A DNA stretch of 64,000 nt, from positions 186,001 through 250,000 of the forward strand of contig BQMF02000331.1 of assembly GCA_027922465.2 (NCBI GenBank), in the 5' to 3' direction. The notes under the pieces were generated by a model. It was not told the DNA's origin. It made no database searches and saw only the letters and a list, made by a program, of their open reading frames with translations. The translations under genes and the position numbers were made by a program. Shown here one piece after another: positions 1-11,274 of this stretch (positions are counted from its first letter, which is position 1; each line of letters starts with the position of its first letter). Origin of the DNA: Turritopsis dohrnii (lineage: Eukaryota > Cnidaria > Hydrozoa > Anthoathecata > Oceaniidae).

Positions 1-2
1 TC

Positions 3-476
3 CTGTGTTCAAGTAGTGCCTACGAGAAGCTCACTTCCAAGGAACGTCATGGTTTTCATTGGCGCCTTTTTCAAAAGACTGGCTGTCTCATCACCGCCGA
101 TGGATCATATGATGAAACAATCACCCCAGAAAGGTTACCAAACTGTAAAGTTTCACCTCTATTGACTTACATGGAGCCATCAACAGCACCACCAATATCA
201 AAAGACCTATAGGTGCTGGGACCTGCAGAACCAGAAGTCGAAGAGATATTGGAAGATGAAAACGAGGAAAATGAGAACAAGATTGAGGAACTGACAGACA
301 ATGAAGGGGATAGGAGATATGATGACGAACTTTTTGGGAGAACAGTAAAACCATTATCTGAAAAAAGACGGTTTTCAGGAAAGATCAAATACGTCAAATA
401 CTTTATTTTTAAAGATAAGTCAACTGACCTAATCAATATTAGTGACATTGACGGAATTGAGATGATTTTGATGTAG
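3..476 (+). pseudogene. Unidentified ORF with one in-frame stop, acidic tail
   Basis: One reading frame is open from the window edge to a TAA at 474-476 except for a TAG at 210-212, giving about 157 codons. The N-terminal part has a compact motif (HWRLFQKTGCLITADGS), then a proline-rich stretch (LTYMEPSTAPP). After the stop comes a Glu/Asp-rich segment (about residues 73-100) and a basic stretch. Such an arrangement resembles the C-terminal tail of a transposon-encoded protein, but I do not recognise the family. The 5' part lies outside the window. The lone stop in an otherwise open frame suggests a recently broken copy. Confidence 0.4.
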
Positions 477-980
477 AGTTTTTTTAGTGTAAATATTGTT
501 GCGTTTTTGTCATTTTTTCTTTAGTTATTTTAATTTTTGTGTAATGTGTTTTTAGATTTTTAAAATGTTCTTACGTTTTGACACTCTGAAGCCTACAGGA
601 GACTGATAATCAGTATATTGATAACATTGATAACATTAAATCATTACTGAAAATGTTTAGGTCTTAGAGTTCAAATGATGAGCTAGTGCAGGTGAGTGGT
701 GTCGTAATAGTCGTAATCTGCCTGCCTCTTGATTCCTTTAATATGATGTTTGAACGTATTTTTATAAAGCATAAATGACTTGGTTCTGAAATAAGATTTT
801 TCAATCGTCACCACACAAATCAATGTCCTGTCAGATTTCGTATTCTACTTAGTGGTGAATGACACATCAATACAAAAACATCTGTTTGATATCATTTTTA
901 ACAAATTGCTCCTTTTCTAGGGTGGACTTAAAGTTTGTTTTTTAGGAACATCGTAAGAATGACGAGAACTTTTTAATACA
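477..980. other. AT-rich stretch without recognisable gene
   Basis: Short T-rich runs and no ORF of note. It separates the acidic ORF relic from the UBX-like relic; both may be parts of one decayed element, but nothing here proves it. Confidence 0.4.
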
Positions 981-1245
981 ATGAATGAAGCATTTCAAGA
1001 ATCTCTTCAAGCAGATCAGGAAAAGGAAAAGGAGAAAAGGAACTTGCAAGAAATTCCCTTCGCTAAAAAAAGATTATACAGGAGAAAAGAAGACAGTGTG
1101 TCTTGCCTGAACCAGGAATTGATGAAGACCATAGTGTTCTTGCTGTGAGGCATCCAAATAGATGAACTGTTTAAAGATTATTTGCTGCAAATACTGATTT
1201 TGAAAAAATATATGATTGGCTCTCTAGAAGAAGAGACAATGTATT
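981..1245 (+). pseudogene. UBX-domain-like protein relic
   Basis: The conceptual translation from the ATG at 981 begins with a charged helix (EAFQESLQADQEKEKEKR), like the coiled segment before the UBX domain of FAF/UBXD proteins. After a frameshift near 1100 it reads LPEPGIDEDHSVLAVRHPN, then RLFAANTDFEKIYDWL, which fits the UBX pattern (R-x-P-x-G ... R-x-F ... hydrophobic ... YDWV). Two stops (TGA, TAA) interrupt the second part. UBX domains bind p97/Cdc48. In some invertebrate genomes such a module sits next to HECT-type ligase domains in repeated genes. Here it is clearly dead. Assignment is from motif memory only. Confidence 0.4.
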
Positions 1246-1450
1246 TTAACTTGAAATTCAACAATACAGTAATTGAACTTTAGAAAAAAGTAAACGAGTT
1301 CAAACAGTTGTCTTAATTGTTGAAGAGACTGATACTCTGATCCTTTCTTTGAAAGGGACAAAGAACTTCCCAATGATGGTTTCAAGACTTTAAATTATGG
1401 CTAAGCTCCAGTTAGGAAAAATCAAAAGATTCGAAAGGTTATTATTATTA

Positions 1451-1955
1451 TCTATATATTAATAGCCGATTCTCTGTCTGTCTGTCTGTTTGTTTGTCTG
1501 TCACGCAAAATGGTAGATATGAACTGCGAAATCGGGAAGTCAGCAATGTAAGATCACACATAAATTATTTCTCTTCCTGTGCGCGACGTCAGTGTGAAAC
1601 CATTGTATTGAGACCCTAATCGAATGCGACGTTTAGGGAAAATTATCTCAAGAACCAATAAGGATAACTGACGTTTTTTGGGGTCCACGATACAGGCGAT
1701 AGGGTGACGAAAAATTTGGTTCTAATTTTATATGGGGACGGGTCTATGACGTCATCAAAATCTTTGATCGACAATATCTCTGTAACGGTTGGTCGTAGCG
1801 AAATGATCCCATACATTTTTTTGATCAGTTTTTCGAGCCCTACAACATGGGCACACTTATTATTGCCAATTACTTAATTTTATTTTTCGTGAAATCTGAA
1901 GCTGACACAACGCATGCTGAACATGGGCGGGGAGCGACGCCGCCTTGGCGGCTAG
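1451..1955 (+). mobile_element. Helitron-like non-autonomous element, copy 1
   Basis: The 505-bp unit starts TCTATATATTAATAG and ends in CTAG. Just before the end is a hairpin, GCCGCC-TT-GGCGGC (1939-1952). The base before the start is A and the base after the end is T, as expected for Helitron insertion between A and T without target duplication. No terminal inverted repeats are seen. The same unit recurs at 20111-20556, 20557-21740 (both minus) and 24850-25209. It has a TCTG/TTTG-rich 5' part and an internal TGACGTCA at 1747-1754. It has no protein-coding capacity and would depend on a Rep/helicase from elsewhere. Confidence 0.7.
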
Positions 1956-2811
1956 TTTATTATTATTTACCCAGAATAGCCTCTTCAGTTCCTCAAGGTA
2001 CTGTTATCAATGAAGGTCCTGCGAAGGAAGTCTTAGAGCATTTAAAGCCCACATTTGGGCTACGGACTAGACAACCATCCTAGACATCATTCCTACTCTC
2101 TTGCTGACTGCGAAGCAGAGAGGAGTGATTCAGACTGTTATAGTCGCTGGCATGACTCGAACACTGAACCCGCGACCTCCCGACCAGGAAGCAAGTACTC
2201 TACAAGTCATCAAGACAGATATCTTAAGACTACAAGTCAGTCACTGACCAAAATTAAAATCCAGATCCTAATGCTGACAATCTTTTAGAACGCATTTTTG
2301 TAGAAGCGAATGTCTTTTTCCATCCGCTTAAATGAAGGGGACATATCATATGAAGTAGACTGTTGTTCTATTGTCTAAGATCTGTTTGAAGTGTATTCAA
2401 AACGAGTTTGTGGGAAAAAATTCTTTTTCGTTTACATGATGAGGACTCAGACGGTGTAAACAGAGATGTTTTTCTGTAGAGATCTTTGTGGACTTCATTG
2501 TGCAGGTGTAGACTGTAACATTCCATCAACATTGTCCGAAGAGCTTGCCCTACGTCAGGTTATTATCACAAACATTTTATACAGCACCAGATTTTGCCAG
2601 TGAAGTCTGTGAAAGTGATGGAAATGACTCTCTCAAGAATCATTCTTTCTTTTCATTGGGAAAGAAGAATGAGAACTGTGTGAAAAGGAAATGATAGTAT
2701 GGAAATATGAATGGAAACAAGCAACTTTGAACTTATTAAAGTCTATGTCAAACAATTTGGCAGTTCGAACATTTTTTATGATTTCTAAGTCAAAATAAAT
2801 GATTTTAAAAT
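1956..2811. other. Degenerate sequence between Helitron and long-TIR element
   Basis: Only short ORFs. Around 2430-2500 one frame reads DEDSDGVNRDVF, vaguely like the start of a HECT domain, and would fit the UBX-like relic at 981-1245 split by the Helitron. The match is too short to annotate as a gene. Confidence 0.3.
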
Positions 2812-3063
2812 AATTTTTTGCATCGTCAAAAGCACAAAATGCACAATATTATAAAGGACTTTTTGGGAAAAAATATTAAAATTTTATCGTTAAAATTTGC
2901 GTTAGAAAAAAGGCAACTTTTTTTCCAGTGAACCAAAAAAGCTGAAACTTACACAGGAGCGAGATCACAAAGAAGTGTACAGGATTTGATAACAGAATCT
3001 TTATTCTATCGGAAGTTCTCAGCCCAAGTATATCTGATATTTTGCCATAAACCGGGGTTAGGT
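2812..3063 (+). repeat. Left arm of the long-TIR element
   Basis: Inverted relative to 5991-6273. Includes the diagnostic block TCGGAAGTTCTCAGCCCAA at about 3009-3027, which pairs with the block near 6050-6070. Confidence 0.7.
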
Positions 3064-4593
3064 TATTTGTTATGACTGCGTTTAAAGATTACTTGGTCGA
3101 TTAAAGGCAATTAAATATTTTATACAGTACCAGTCTCAAACACTGTGACTCAAAATTCAAATAATAATTAAAACTGAAATAACTGGATAATTATAATGAT
3201 TTTTACACCATTGGGTAGGAAATTTAGTCAGCTTTCCAATGATATAAAAATTGCAAATTGAAAACATATCTGCGGGTTGGAAAAAGCAAATTTCTTCAGT
3301 TCAACAGAGCGTTAAGCTTTAATGGTCAATTAACATATCTTATTTAAGGTGTTAAGACAAATGCACGCTTCTATTATTTACCAGGCAGAGAATTTTTAAA
3401 ACTCAGTAAAAAATAGAAATAACAGCTCTCAAGTTATTTGTTATTATTCAATTTCCGCGCTTTTAAGCGTAGGAAATTATTTGGTTTACACATTTTATCT
3501 ATCTATCTGTCTCTGTAACAGTTTTTTGCCGTTTTCGGAAAGTCCGTTCGGATTTCGGATTGTTTGTTTGTTCAGAATAGTTAATGACCCAGAATAGTTA
3601 GACCCAAAACTCTAAGCAAAATGTAATACAAAAAGGCGACTTTCAATATGAATTCGAAAAAATATTAACTTTTCTATACTTTTGGAATACTTTTAAAAGT
3701 TATTTTAGCCGTTTTAAGTTGAAAACTTCCCAATTAAATTATCTTCAAAATTTCCATAAAAAGTCAGTAAAATATGCACACCGAGCGCGTAAAATGTTCT
3801 CGAACCGATTTGGTTTATGTTTTGAGGAAGTTGTAGATGTAGAAGAAGCTTTGAAGAAGATTTTATCTACTATTGCAATCGAAATATAATCATGAGAACA
3901 TTCCTTATGGAGGAAATATTGATGTTTAGCTGACTCTGGGAAAAATTCTTGAAAAAGAAGGTGAAGGTTTGATAGTAAACGAAACTTTGCTGTGAAAAAA
4001 ACTTTCAATATCACAGCAGAAATGTATGTAGTATCAACATTACTGGTGAATAAATGCATGAAACATGTTCATTTCATTTAATAAATATTACACCGAAAGT
4101 TGCAGATACTGAAAAAACAAACAAATGAAATTGTCATAGCAGCACAAATCACTAGTGAATGAATTGACTAAAACATATATACATACTGAAAGTATAAACA
4201 TGTGCAAGATATTGGTGAGCGATATGTGTTATAAATCGGTTTTTCTGGCTCCGAAACGTCATGGTGAATTGAAAAGCGGTAATAAATTAAAGAAGGGAGT
4301 AATTTGGGGAATTCCAGACTGTATATATCAAATTATTCATCAATGTACAATGCTCGGCCAAATTATCACTGTGTGGAACTGATTAGTTTTAAATTCACAT
4401 TTAAAAGATTTTAAGATGACATTGTTCAAAATAATCCTGCAAACCACTCAATGGAGGCACAATGATTTAGTTTGGATATATGTCAGGAAATCAAACTTTG
4501 GAAAATGATTAGAATCCACCCAATTATATACATACAATGAGAACACTGAAGCCTTGTGAAGATTTGGAGTGTAATATGTTCTAAGACACAATA

Positions 4594-4974
4594 CCTTAAG
4601 GGGATTTTTTTGCATGAATTAAGTTTTTTAAATCCACGCATAAACGTCAAGACATGAACGATTCGCGAAAATAAATCCACGCAAACTTTCATGATTTTAT
4701 TTGTGCATTTTTTGGCTCTGCGTACCTTTCGTATATTAACTATTTCCTTGTACTTATCAAGCACCCATTGGTTTTGCATTGTGGCAGGCATGGAAATGAT
4801 GATTTTTGCTGCTACTTCTAAGCTATATTATAAAGTACACGCATTGCACTTTGTGCCCATTCGCAAATATAAATCCAAACATTTTCCTTGAGAAGCTCTG
4901 AAAGTTAATCCACGCTAAACGCTCTCAAAACTTGGCTCGCAAAAATTAGTCCACGCAAAAAAATCCCCTTAAGG
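4594..4974. mobile_element. MITE with CCTTAAGGGG termini and TA target duplication
   Basis: Perfect terminal inverted repeat CCTTAAGGGGATTTTTTTGC, flanked by TA on both sides (4592-4593, 4975-4976), as for Tc1/mariner-type insertion. Several internal copies of a TCCACGCxAA motif sit near both ends and could be transposase-binding repeats. It is 381 bp, non-coding, and nested inside the 3.46-kb long-TIR element. Confidence 0.8.
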
Positions 4975-5990
4975 TATATCATGTTCGAAAAGAATATTTT
5001 CATACAGATCCTAACAAAGTTTTATTGTGTCATTTGTCTTTTCGTGCACATATTTGTTATTTATAGACTCCATGGAAGTGGTAATATGCAAACAGTGGTA
5101 GATCTAGAGTGTGGTCTCAACTTGTGGAGAAGCGCATTAACATAATTTGTGAATTCAGTTCATATTATCAATGGGATTATTTGAACCTTTGCCCTTTATG
5201 TTTGAATTGCTAACACTTTCCTACACAAGTTGCGGCTTACCTCTGGATCCGCCACTGGCTGGTTTAGTAGAAATAGATTTTCATATTGTATGTTATGTTG
5301 ATTTAAGTTATGTATAAGCAGTATAAATTTTATCTTCTTGTAATTCTGTTAAATGCCATGGATTAAAATCTTTGAAATGCCCAAGTTTCTCCTGCTCCTA
5401 TTAATGCAAGTTATGAACAATTTCATGTAATGTTTACTTAAATAGATTACCAAATTCACATTTCTGGCAAAATTTGGAAGGTGTGCACAAAGAACAATTG
5501 GAACGTTCTGATATTAAAGTTGGCATTTACTTGCAGATTTGGCCATAAATAGCCTAGGTCTTCAGTTTTTAAACAAGTTTGGTTGTATAGATTTAATAGT
5601 TTAATAGTGTTGTGAAAGTCTTCGATAATCCCATACAGCCTTTTTCTCAAATGACTTTGGTTCACTTCTATCAAATATCATTTTATTCTCCATGTGACCC
5701 ATAAGTCATATTTTGGGAATTGTGATGGACCTGTTTTCACGTAAGCCACAAGAACAGAATGGATAGTCATTCAGATATCTTGAAAATTAGCCTAAAGCTA
5801 TTTCCTCTAGGCCTGATGCGGAAATTGTTCAAGCCCTGAGGCTTCTAGTTTAAATTAAATTAGAAAGCATTTTTATATTCACGTTTTAATATGTTGTTTT
5901 GTTAAATTGTGTTAACCATTACCAGTAATTGTTAAATTCACGAAACGATTTTCTAAAACCTCAACTTGTAAACAGATGTAAACAGACACT

Positions 5991-6273
5991 CTAACCCCCG
6001 ATTTATGGCAAAATATCAGACATTTTTATGGTTCTACCGCGTCCCATATTTGGGCTGAGAACTTCCGATAGAATAAAGATTTTGTTATCAAATTTTGTAC
6101 ACTTCTTTGTGAAAGGTTGATCTCGCTCCTGTGTAAGTTTCAGCCTTTTAGGGTTCACTAGAAAAGAAGTTGTTTCTTTTCTAACGCAAATTTTAACGCT
6201 AAAATTTTAATATTTTTTCTCAAAAGGTCGTTTATGATATTGTGCTTTTTATGCTCTTGCCGATACAAAAAAT
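5991..6273 (-). repeat. Right arm of the long-TIR element
   Basis: Reverse complement pairs with 2812-3063 over nearly its whole length, with scattered substitutions and small indels. The outer end reads TTTTTTGTATCGGC on the minus strand against TTTTTTGCATCGTC on the left. Confidence 0.7.
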
Positions 6274-6473
6274 GATGGATGATCAAAGGATATTTCCTTG
6301 TTTTGACTTCTCAACTGGGACTCCAGTCGTAGAACGGATTTGTGCATTTTTCAAGAGATGGCTGAGAAATACTTTCCAGAAATAACTTTCACTGTTATTA
6401 GAATATTGTACAGGGTCCATGTTGGTTGACAATGGTCAAGTTATAAAGATTACTTATGTTAACCGATATCCCT

Positions 6474-6570
6474 ATTATCGGATCCCGGAACAATCGGATC
6501 GGATTCCCCGAATTTTCATCATCACCTGGATCATCGGATCCAGGAATTTTCATTTTATCGGATTGCTATT
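6474..6570 (+). repeat. Short cluster of ATCGGAT-type repeats
   Basis: The heptamer ATCGGAT or a close variant (CGGATCC, TCGGATTC) occurs about six times within 100 bp. No gene or hairpin structure explains it. Confidence 0.4.
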
Positions 6571-7022
6571 GGATCGTTTGTATGTTTTTGAATTTTGCAG
6601 CTACACAAGCAATTTGAAAACATTTCACAATTCAGTCGAGTTCTTGACGCAACATTTTATGACCATTCCAGCTGGAGCATTTTCGACTGGTAATAGTTAA
6701 ATATTGTTTCCAAAACATTGTTTATTTTTCCAATCTGAAATAAGTTCACTAATGTGCTTTTCTTTTATACCTTGTATTGACTTTCTATATGAAAATGCCT
6801 TCTAGAGTCGTCCTTTAGTTCTACCTCCAATCAAAATGATGATAAGATCATGCTAAAATTATTTTGTTGAATGTGGAAATCAAACTTTTGTTAGAGATGA
6901 ATTTAATACTGATACTTAATCCATGTTTTGATTTGTTAGAGTGTTTCTATTCCTTTGTTTACTTTTGTTTTGTTTCATTGATCATATTTTGTTGACTTTA
7001 TTTACAATTCCTCTAAAAATTC

Positions 7023-8290
7023 TCAAAGATAATTAAACACAATGTTTGCATTTGCAGTATATTTGGTGTTTCTCAACATCAGATTTGAACTTATACAGGT
7101 TTCCATGATTTTTAACGTTGTAAGGAAGTTGGTTCCATGCTAGAGCTGCACGAAAGTCGAATGAATTTAATGACCGAATTTATTAGGAAATACGACAATA
7201 GGGAAGCCTTATCTTAAGTTCTTGATATCTTGCTTCAGTATGAAAGAACAGACACCGTGTTATAGCCTAGCCTCTATGTTTCGCCTATTTTTCAAACTTT
7301 TACATACTTCTAATTATTCCACTGGGGAACTGAAATAACAAGTAACTATTACTTACTGAAAACATTATGAAATTATAAAAACAATAAATTACATAGAAAC
7401 GAGGCTAAACTTGATAATTAAGCATAAGCTCGACATTCAAACAGAAATTCGGGAAAGGTGTATTCCACATAAATTCATGTATAAGATGATGTACAAAAAT
7501 CTCTGGCGTAAAGTAACAAAGATTTTTGGTGTGGATAGAGGAACTATTTGCCTTCTTCAACAATTCTTCAAAAGACCCTTCAAAGGAATTACGTTTGACG
7601 CATAAAGCTTTACGGTGAGTAGATTCGATTAAATTGTGGGATTTTTTGCTGCAAAGTACCCAAACCAAAGGGCAGTAATTAAAAGGTGACATAACTTTTC
7701 CTCATCAAGACCTTCGTTTAACTGAAACTATTTTATAAATATCCCTGACATGAGGATAAAAACGTTGATTGTCAATCTTCGTCCCTAGAAGTTTGACCGT
7801 TTTTTTCAGAGTTTTTAGTTGAAACAAAAAGATTTCTATGCTGATTATGCTGGAATTTGTTAGAATTTGCAATCATGCCGTTATTGCAAAACCAATCTGA
7901 AGCAATAGAGAGGTTTGTAGAAAGGCGACGAAGGGTGTTGTCATCGGCACAATTACAAATTCTGGCATTATTTATAGAAAATAGAAGATGTTGATGGAAT
8001 TATTAAACAAAATTGGCTCAAGCACGGAACCTTGTGGCACTGCAAGCAATATCGTAAAAAAATTCACCCAATGATGAACCAACGCGTACGCGATGCTCAC
8101 AACTCAAATAACTCATAAAAAGTTTGACTGAACGACAAAAGTATTTAAACATGACCTTTTCGAAACCCGCGTAGGTATGAAAAAATCCAAAGAATTAGTG
8201 TAAGACTCTATTTGTGTCGCTATCAACATAATAGCCAATGCTTCAAAATAAATGACAGAGATAGATATGGTATCTCAACATTTTGAATGT
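7023..8290 (-). pseudogene. Non-LTR retrotransposon (LINE) relic
   Basis: Read on the minus strand, decayed frames give the back half of a reverse transcriptase ORF. CNCADDNTLRRLSTNL (7.9 kb) carries the catalytic A/G-DD box. SPFNYCPLVW, HRKALCVK and FEELLKKANSSSIHTKN follow (7405-7692), and the C-terminal LAWNQLPYNVKN with a CKCKHC end lies near 7025-7150. The same region of the LINE at 30.6-32.0 kb reads SPFNYCPLIWMF and HKRALCAVYQNFNSNFEELL, so the two belong to related CR1/L2-like families. The copy is truncated at the 5' end and full of stops and frameshifts. Confidence 0.75.
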
Positions 8291-9100
8291 AAGCCTAGCT
8301 GCTCTGAGGGTGTTTCATGGAGAGGCTATTTTCGACGCCATTGTTACTTCTGAGTAGAAGTTATCATTTGCCCATTTGATCCTTCAATAGCTTTATAGGC
8401 TTTTTAATTAGATCTATATTTGTAAATCACTCGGGAGTTTTGTATATAAAACCATAGCCGACCATTACTTGCAGTTAGGACTCACTTACATTCCGTTTTT
8501 CTCTAGTGTTCTTTATTGTTTCGTTTTTATATTAAGTTGAAGATATTTATCATCATATACCTGCTTGCCTACTACTCCGTTCATTTGTTCATCGCCCGTT
8601 CGTGTCCAGGTTCTTTTTTCATTTTCCGTATTCATAGCCTATTTATCATTTATGATATATTTACCAAATTTTTCATATGCAATTTTCAGTCAAATTCATT
8701 TTTCTAGTCAATTTCTTGTCATTTGTCTTTTTTCTTTTCTTTATTCAATTCTTAGTTTGAACAATACCAATATCAATACCAATATCAGTGTTACAAATTT
8801 GCTACAAACATCCCTAGCGAGTCCTGCTACAGTGTTGTGGTGTGGGGCACACTCCCCGATTATCAAAGCATATATCCATGTTTTTGAAATTGCCAGGCTC
8901 ATATATGGAAGCAGAGATGACTAGAAAGTACGTTAATCGGAGAGTTGGTTAAGGGTTACAGATACCTTGTATATTTCAGGTTAGTGGTCAAGAAAGGGCT
9001 GTCACTTGGCAAACAAATAAAATAAACCTTATAATAAAAGAACAAGATAATATTGTAAACAGGTGTTGAGAAACAAATAAAAAAGAAAAGAAATAAAATA
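8291..9100. other. No supported gene
   Basis: T-rich sequence. The longest open frame (119 codons, 8565-8924) is low-complexity and hydrophobic, and close to what chance gives at this base composition. Confidence 0.4.
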
Positions 9101-9104
9101 ATAA

Positions 9105-9330
9105 ATTTTTATATCCTTGTCGAAAGTTTTCGGTGTCCGTTTTGTAGAGGTAAATTTTAGGGGGACTTGTGGTGCGGGACCTGGAAAAAATGTCCACTTT
9201 AAAGAGGTATCCGCTTTAGACTGCCCGCTTTGGGGAGGTTTCTTTGTAAGAGTTTATTAAGGATTTGTCCATCTAAAGAAGGTGTCCGTTTTAGAGGATA
9301 TCCGCTAAGGAGGTTTCACTGTATTTAACT
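9105..9330. repeat. TGTCCGTTTTAGAG-type interspersed repeat
   Basis: Variants of TGTCC(G/A)(C/T)TTTA(G/A)AGAGGT recur at about 9135, 9190, 9213, 9265 and 9290, and the block ends AAGGAGGTTTCACTGTA. Related TGTCCACTTCGGATAA and TGTCCGCAGACC pieces lie at 9583-9612. This looks like one end of a repeat that carries CACTG at its terminus. The other end is not evident. Confidence 0.45.
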
Positions 9331-10295
9331 ATGTTAACTTAAGATGACCCATTCTAAAATTAAAGTAATTTTCGCCACTCCTATTCTATTTGCACCTGTG
9401 GGCAGGGAAAAAACGTACTTACCATTGTGCGCATGCTTGGCGAAGATTATTAAATATAAAGCACAATTGAAGTATAAAGAAAATTGAACAATAATCACTA
9501 AACGTTGATGAAGGAAATAGTCGTAGGTAAAATGCAATGAAATTCTTTCCTTCGGTAGAGAAAAAGAATCTCCATTGATCGAATGTCCACTTCGGATAAT
9601 TGTCCGCAGACCGGACTGGATCGGTTCGCTAAAAAATAGAAAATGAAAATTTTACGCAATATTTGACTAAGTCAGTCAAGTTTGCACCAGTCAAGGAAAA
9701 TCCTAAATCCACCCCACTCAACAAATAAACAAAATCGGACAGTCAACTATTAAATGCCTGATCATTCAAAAATACAAAAATAACATGTCAGACCTTACTG
9801 AGACAGCTGTGTAATAACACACTGCTATTCACTTATCTAAAGTCTGTGTTGCCCGTGTTAAGATCCCGTTACACAGGAGTGTTTGCAAAACGTTTCTTTC
9901 TGTCGTTAAAATGAAAGCTTCAAATTACAATATCTAGCAAAATAATCAGCGAAGAAACTTAGTTTATGTATTATGTATCACATTATGAGAGAAAAATAAG
10001 ATACATAAGATATCGGTTAATAAATAATGCACAACAAGCTGTATGATTGGCAGACTTCAGGGCGCATCTCACAGCCACATAACTAAACTCACCAATAATA
10101 AACATTCTTCAACATGATTTTAAATAAGTGAAAATTGAAGAAATTTGAAAAATGTCTGAAGAATCTTAATCTGGAAAAAGACTAAATTCGATTTCAGAGC
10201 CATTCAATTGTTTATTGTTCATATTCTTATGAATTTTGGGGGACTTCAAAAATTTCATTTAAATTTTTCCCATGTTGTGAATTTCATAGACGACT

Positions 10296-10333
10296 TCATC
10301 ATCATCATCATCATCATCATCATCGTCATCATG
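10296..10333 (+). repeat. (TCA)n microsatellite
   Basis: About twelve TCA/ATC triplets with one CGT interruption. Not inside an ORF. Confidence 0.9.
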
Positions 10334-10660
10334 AATCCAAACTGAAAATACAGAACCAGCTATAAGCATGAAGGTATAAAACCAAAGAAGATTAAAGTTT
10401 CATTTTCCTATTGTCCAGATAATGATCTTTGTATTCATCTCGGTATCTCTTACATGTGATCAATGATGTGTTTATTGCTAGTTGTTGGTGAGACGGATAG
10501 TTTAAAACTCAACGACACTTAGAAAACCAAATAAACGGTTAAATAATGACGGACAATCGTGCTACATATTTTCGAGTGGATTTGTAAACATCAAACTTTC
10601 TTGAGAGAGAAGGGATATGTTCAATTTTTACATAGTATTCAAGATACCATGTAATTAATG

Positions 10661-10688
10661 GTAAGTAAGTAAGTAAGTAAGTAAGTAA
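10661..10688 (+). repeat. (GTAA)n microsatellite
   Basis: Seven GTAA units in a row. Confidence 0.9.
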
Positions 10689-10969
10689 CGGCAGTTTTTA
10701 GTCCTTGGGCTTCCATCCGAAATGGTTGGTTCTTCCGCCCGCCGACTTGCAACTGTTAGTTGACTTGGTAAATTGCCAATCTATATATCATTAAACCTAA
10801 AAGTGCCTCGATTGAACCATGCCATCTGAAAAACCCTAGGAGAGTTCCCTCTGCAAAATTAGTTGAGAGAATTTTGAGATAAATGGACATTTGTGCCTTT
10901 TTCGTATAATTATCCTAATTTCAGAAGATTATACATGCTTAGTACTTAATTCTCAAAACCCTTAATCAC

Positions 10970-11274
10970 GTGGCGCCGTAATATAGTGGTTATCACTCTT
11001 GTATTTTATGTGGGAGATCGGGGTTTAATTTCCCTTGGCGGCGATTCACCATGCGCGAGTGTATGTACCCGTGAGGGAAATTGGGTAGATGATACATCGG
11101 GTGTTGCAGGAGGTAATCCAGAAAAGCACAGGCCCTTGATTGAGTTTTTGTCACTCATGAGAGTGTAAAATACTTCGGAGCCTCCAACCTAAGCCGTGGC
11201 CCCTCCTGGAAAGCAGATGCAATAGCAACTGAGTGAGGCTAGCCTCGTAAAACAGTATCAAATAAATATATATA
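10970..11274 (+). mobile_element. tRNA-derived SINE
   Basis: The first about 75 bp resemble a tRNA of the Asp/Glu type. ATATAGTGGTTATCAC fits an A box, and GGGTTTAATTTCC fits a decayed B box, spaced as in a tRNA gene. The acceptor stem is badly paired and an unrelated body of about 200 bp follows, ending in an A/AT-rich tail (CAAATAAATATATATAAA). tRNA head, body and A-rich tail are the hallmark of a SINE. Pol III transcription and reverse transcription by a LINE partner are inferred. It lies 1.3 kb upstream of the protease gene. Confidence 0.7.

Larger units (their letters stand above)
2812..6273. mobile_element. 3.46-kb element with about 250-280-bp terminal inverted repeats
   Basis: The left arm (2812-3063) and right arm (5991-6273) are inverted, diverged copies. 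Shared blocks include the TTTTGxATCG end, the AACGCTAAAATTTTAATATT-like block, a CAGGAGCGAGATCA block, TCGGAAGTTCTCAGCCCAA, and an inner TTTGCCATAAA block. Long arms with AT-rich non-coding cargo resemble foldback-type elements or long-TIR MITEs. No transposase ORF lies between the arms; the cargo includes a second, smaller MITE (4594-4974). The target duplication is not clear, so exact ends may be off by several bases. Confidence 0.65.
9331..10969. other. No supported gene; two microsatellites
   Basis: Apart from the TCA/ATC and GTAA tracts listed separately, only short ORFs are present, with no splice-linked coding signal that I could follow. Confidence 0.4.

Noticed and set aside
8565..8924. 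119-codon hydrophobic ORF
   Set aside because: Low complexity, and about one run of this length is expected by chance in a 64-kb window this AT-rich.
10970..11043. Functional tRNA gene
   Set aside because: Acceptor stem and B box are degenerate and a SINE body with A-rich tail follows.
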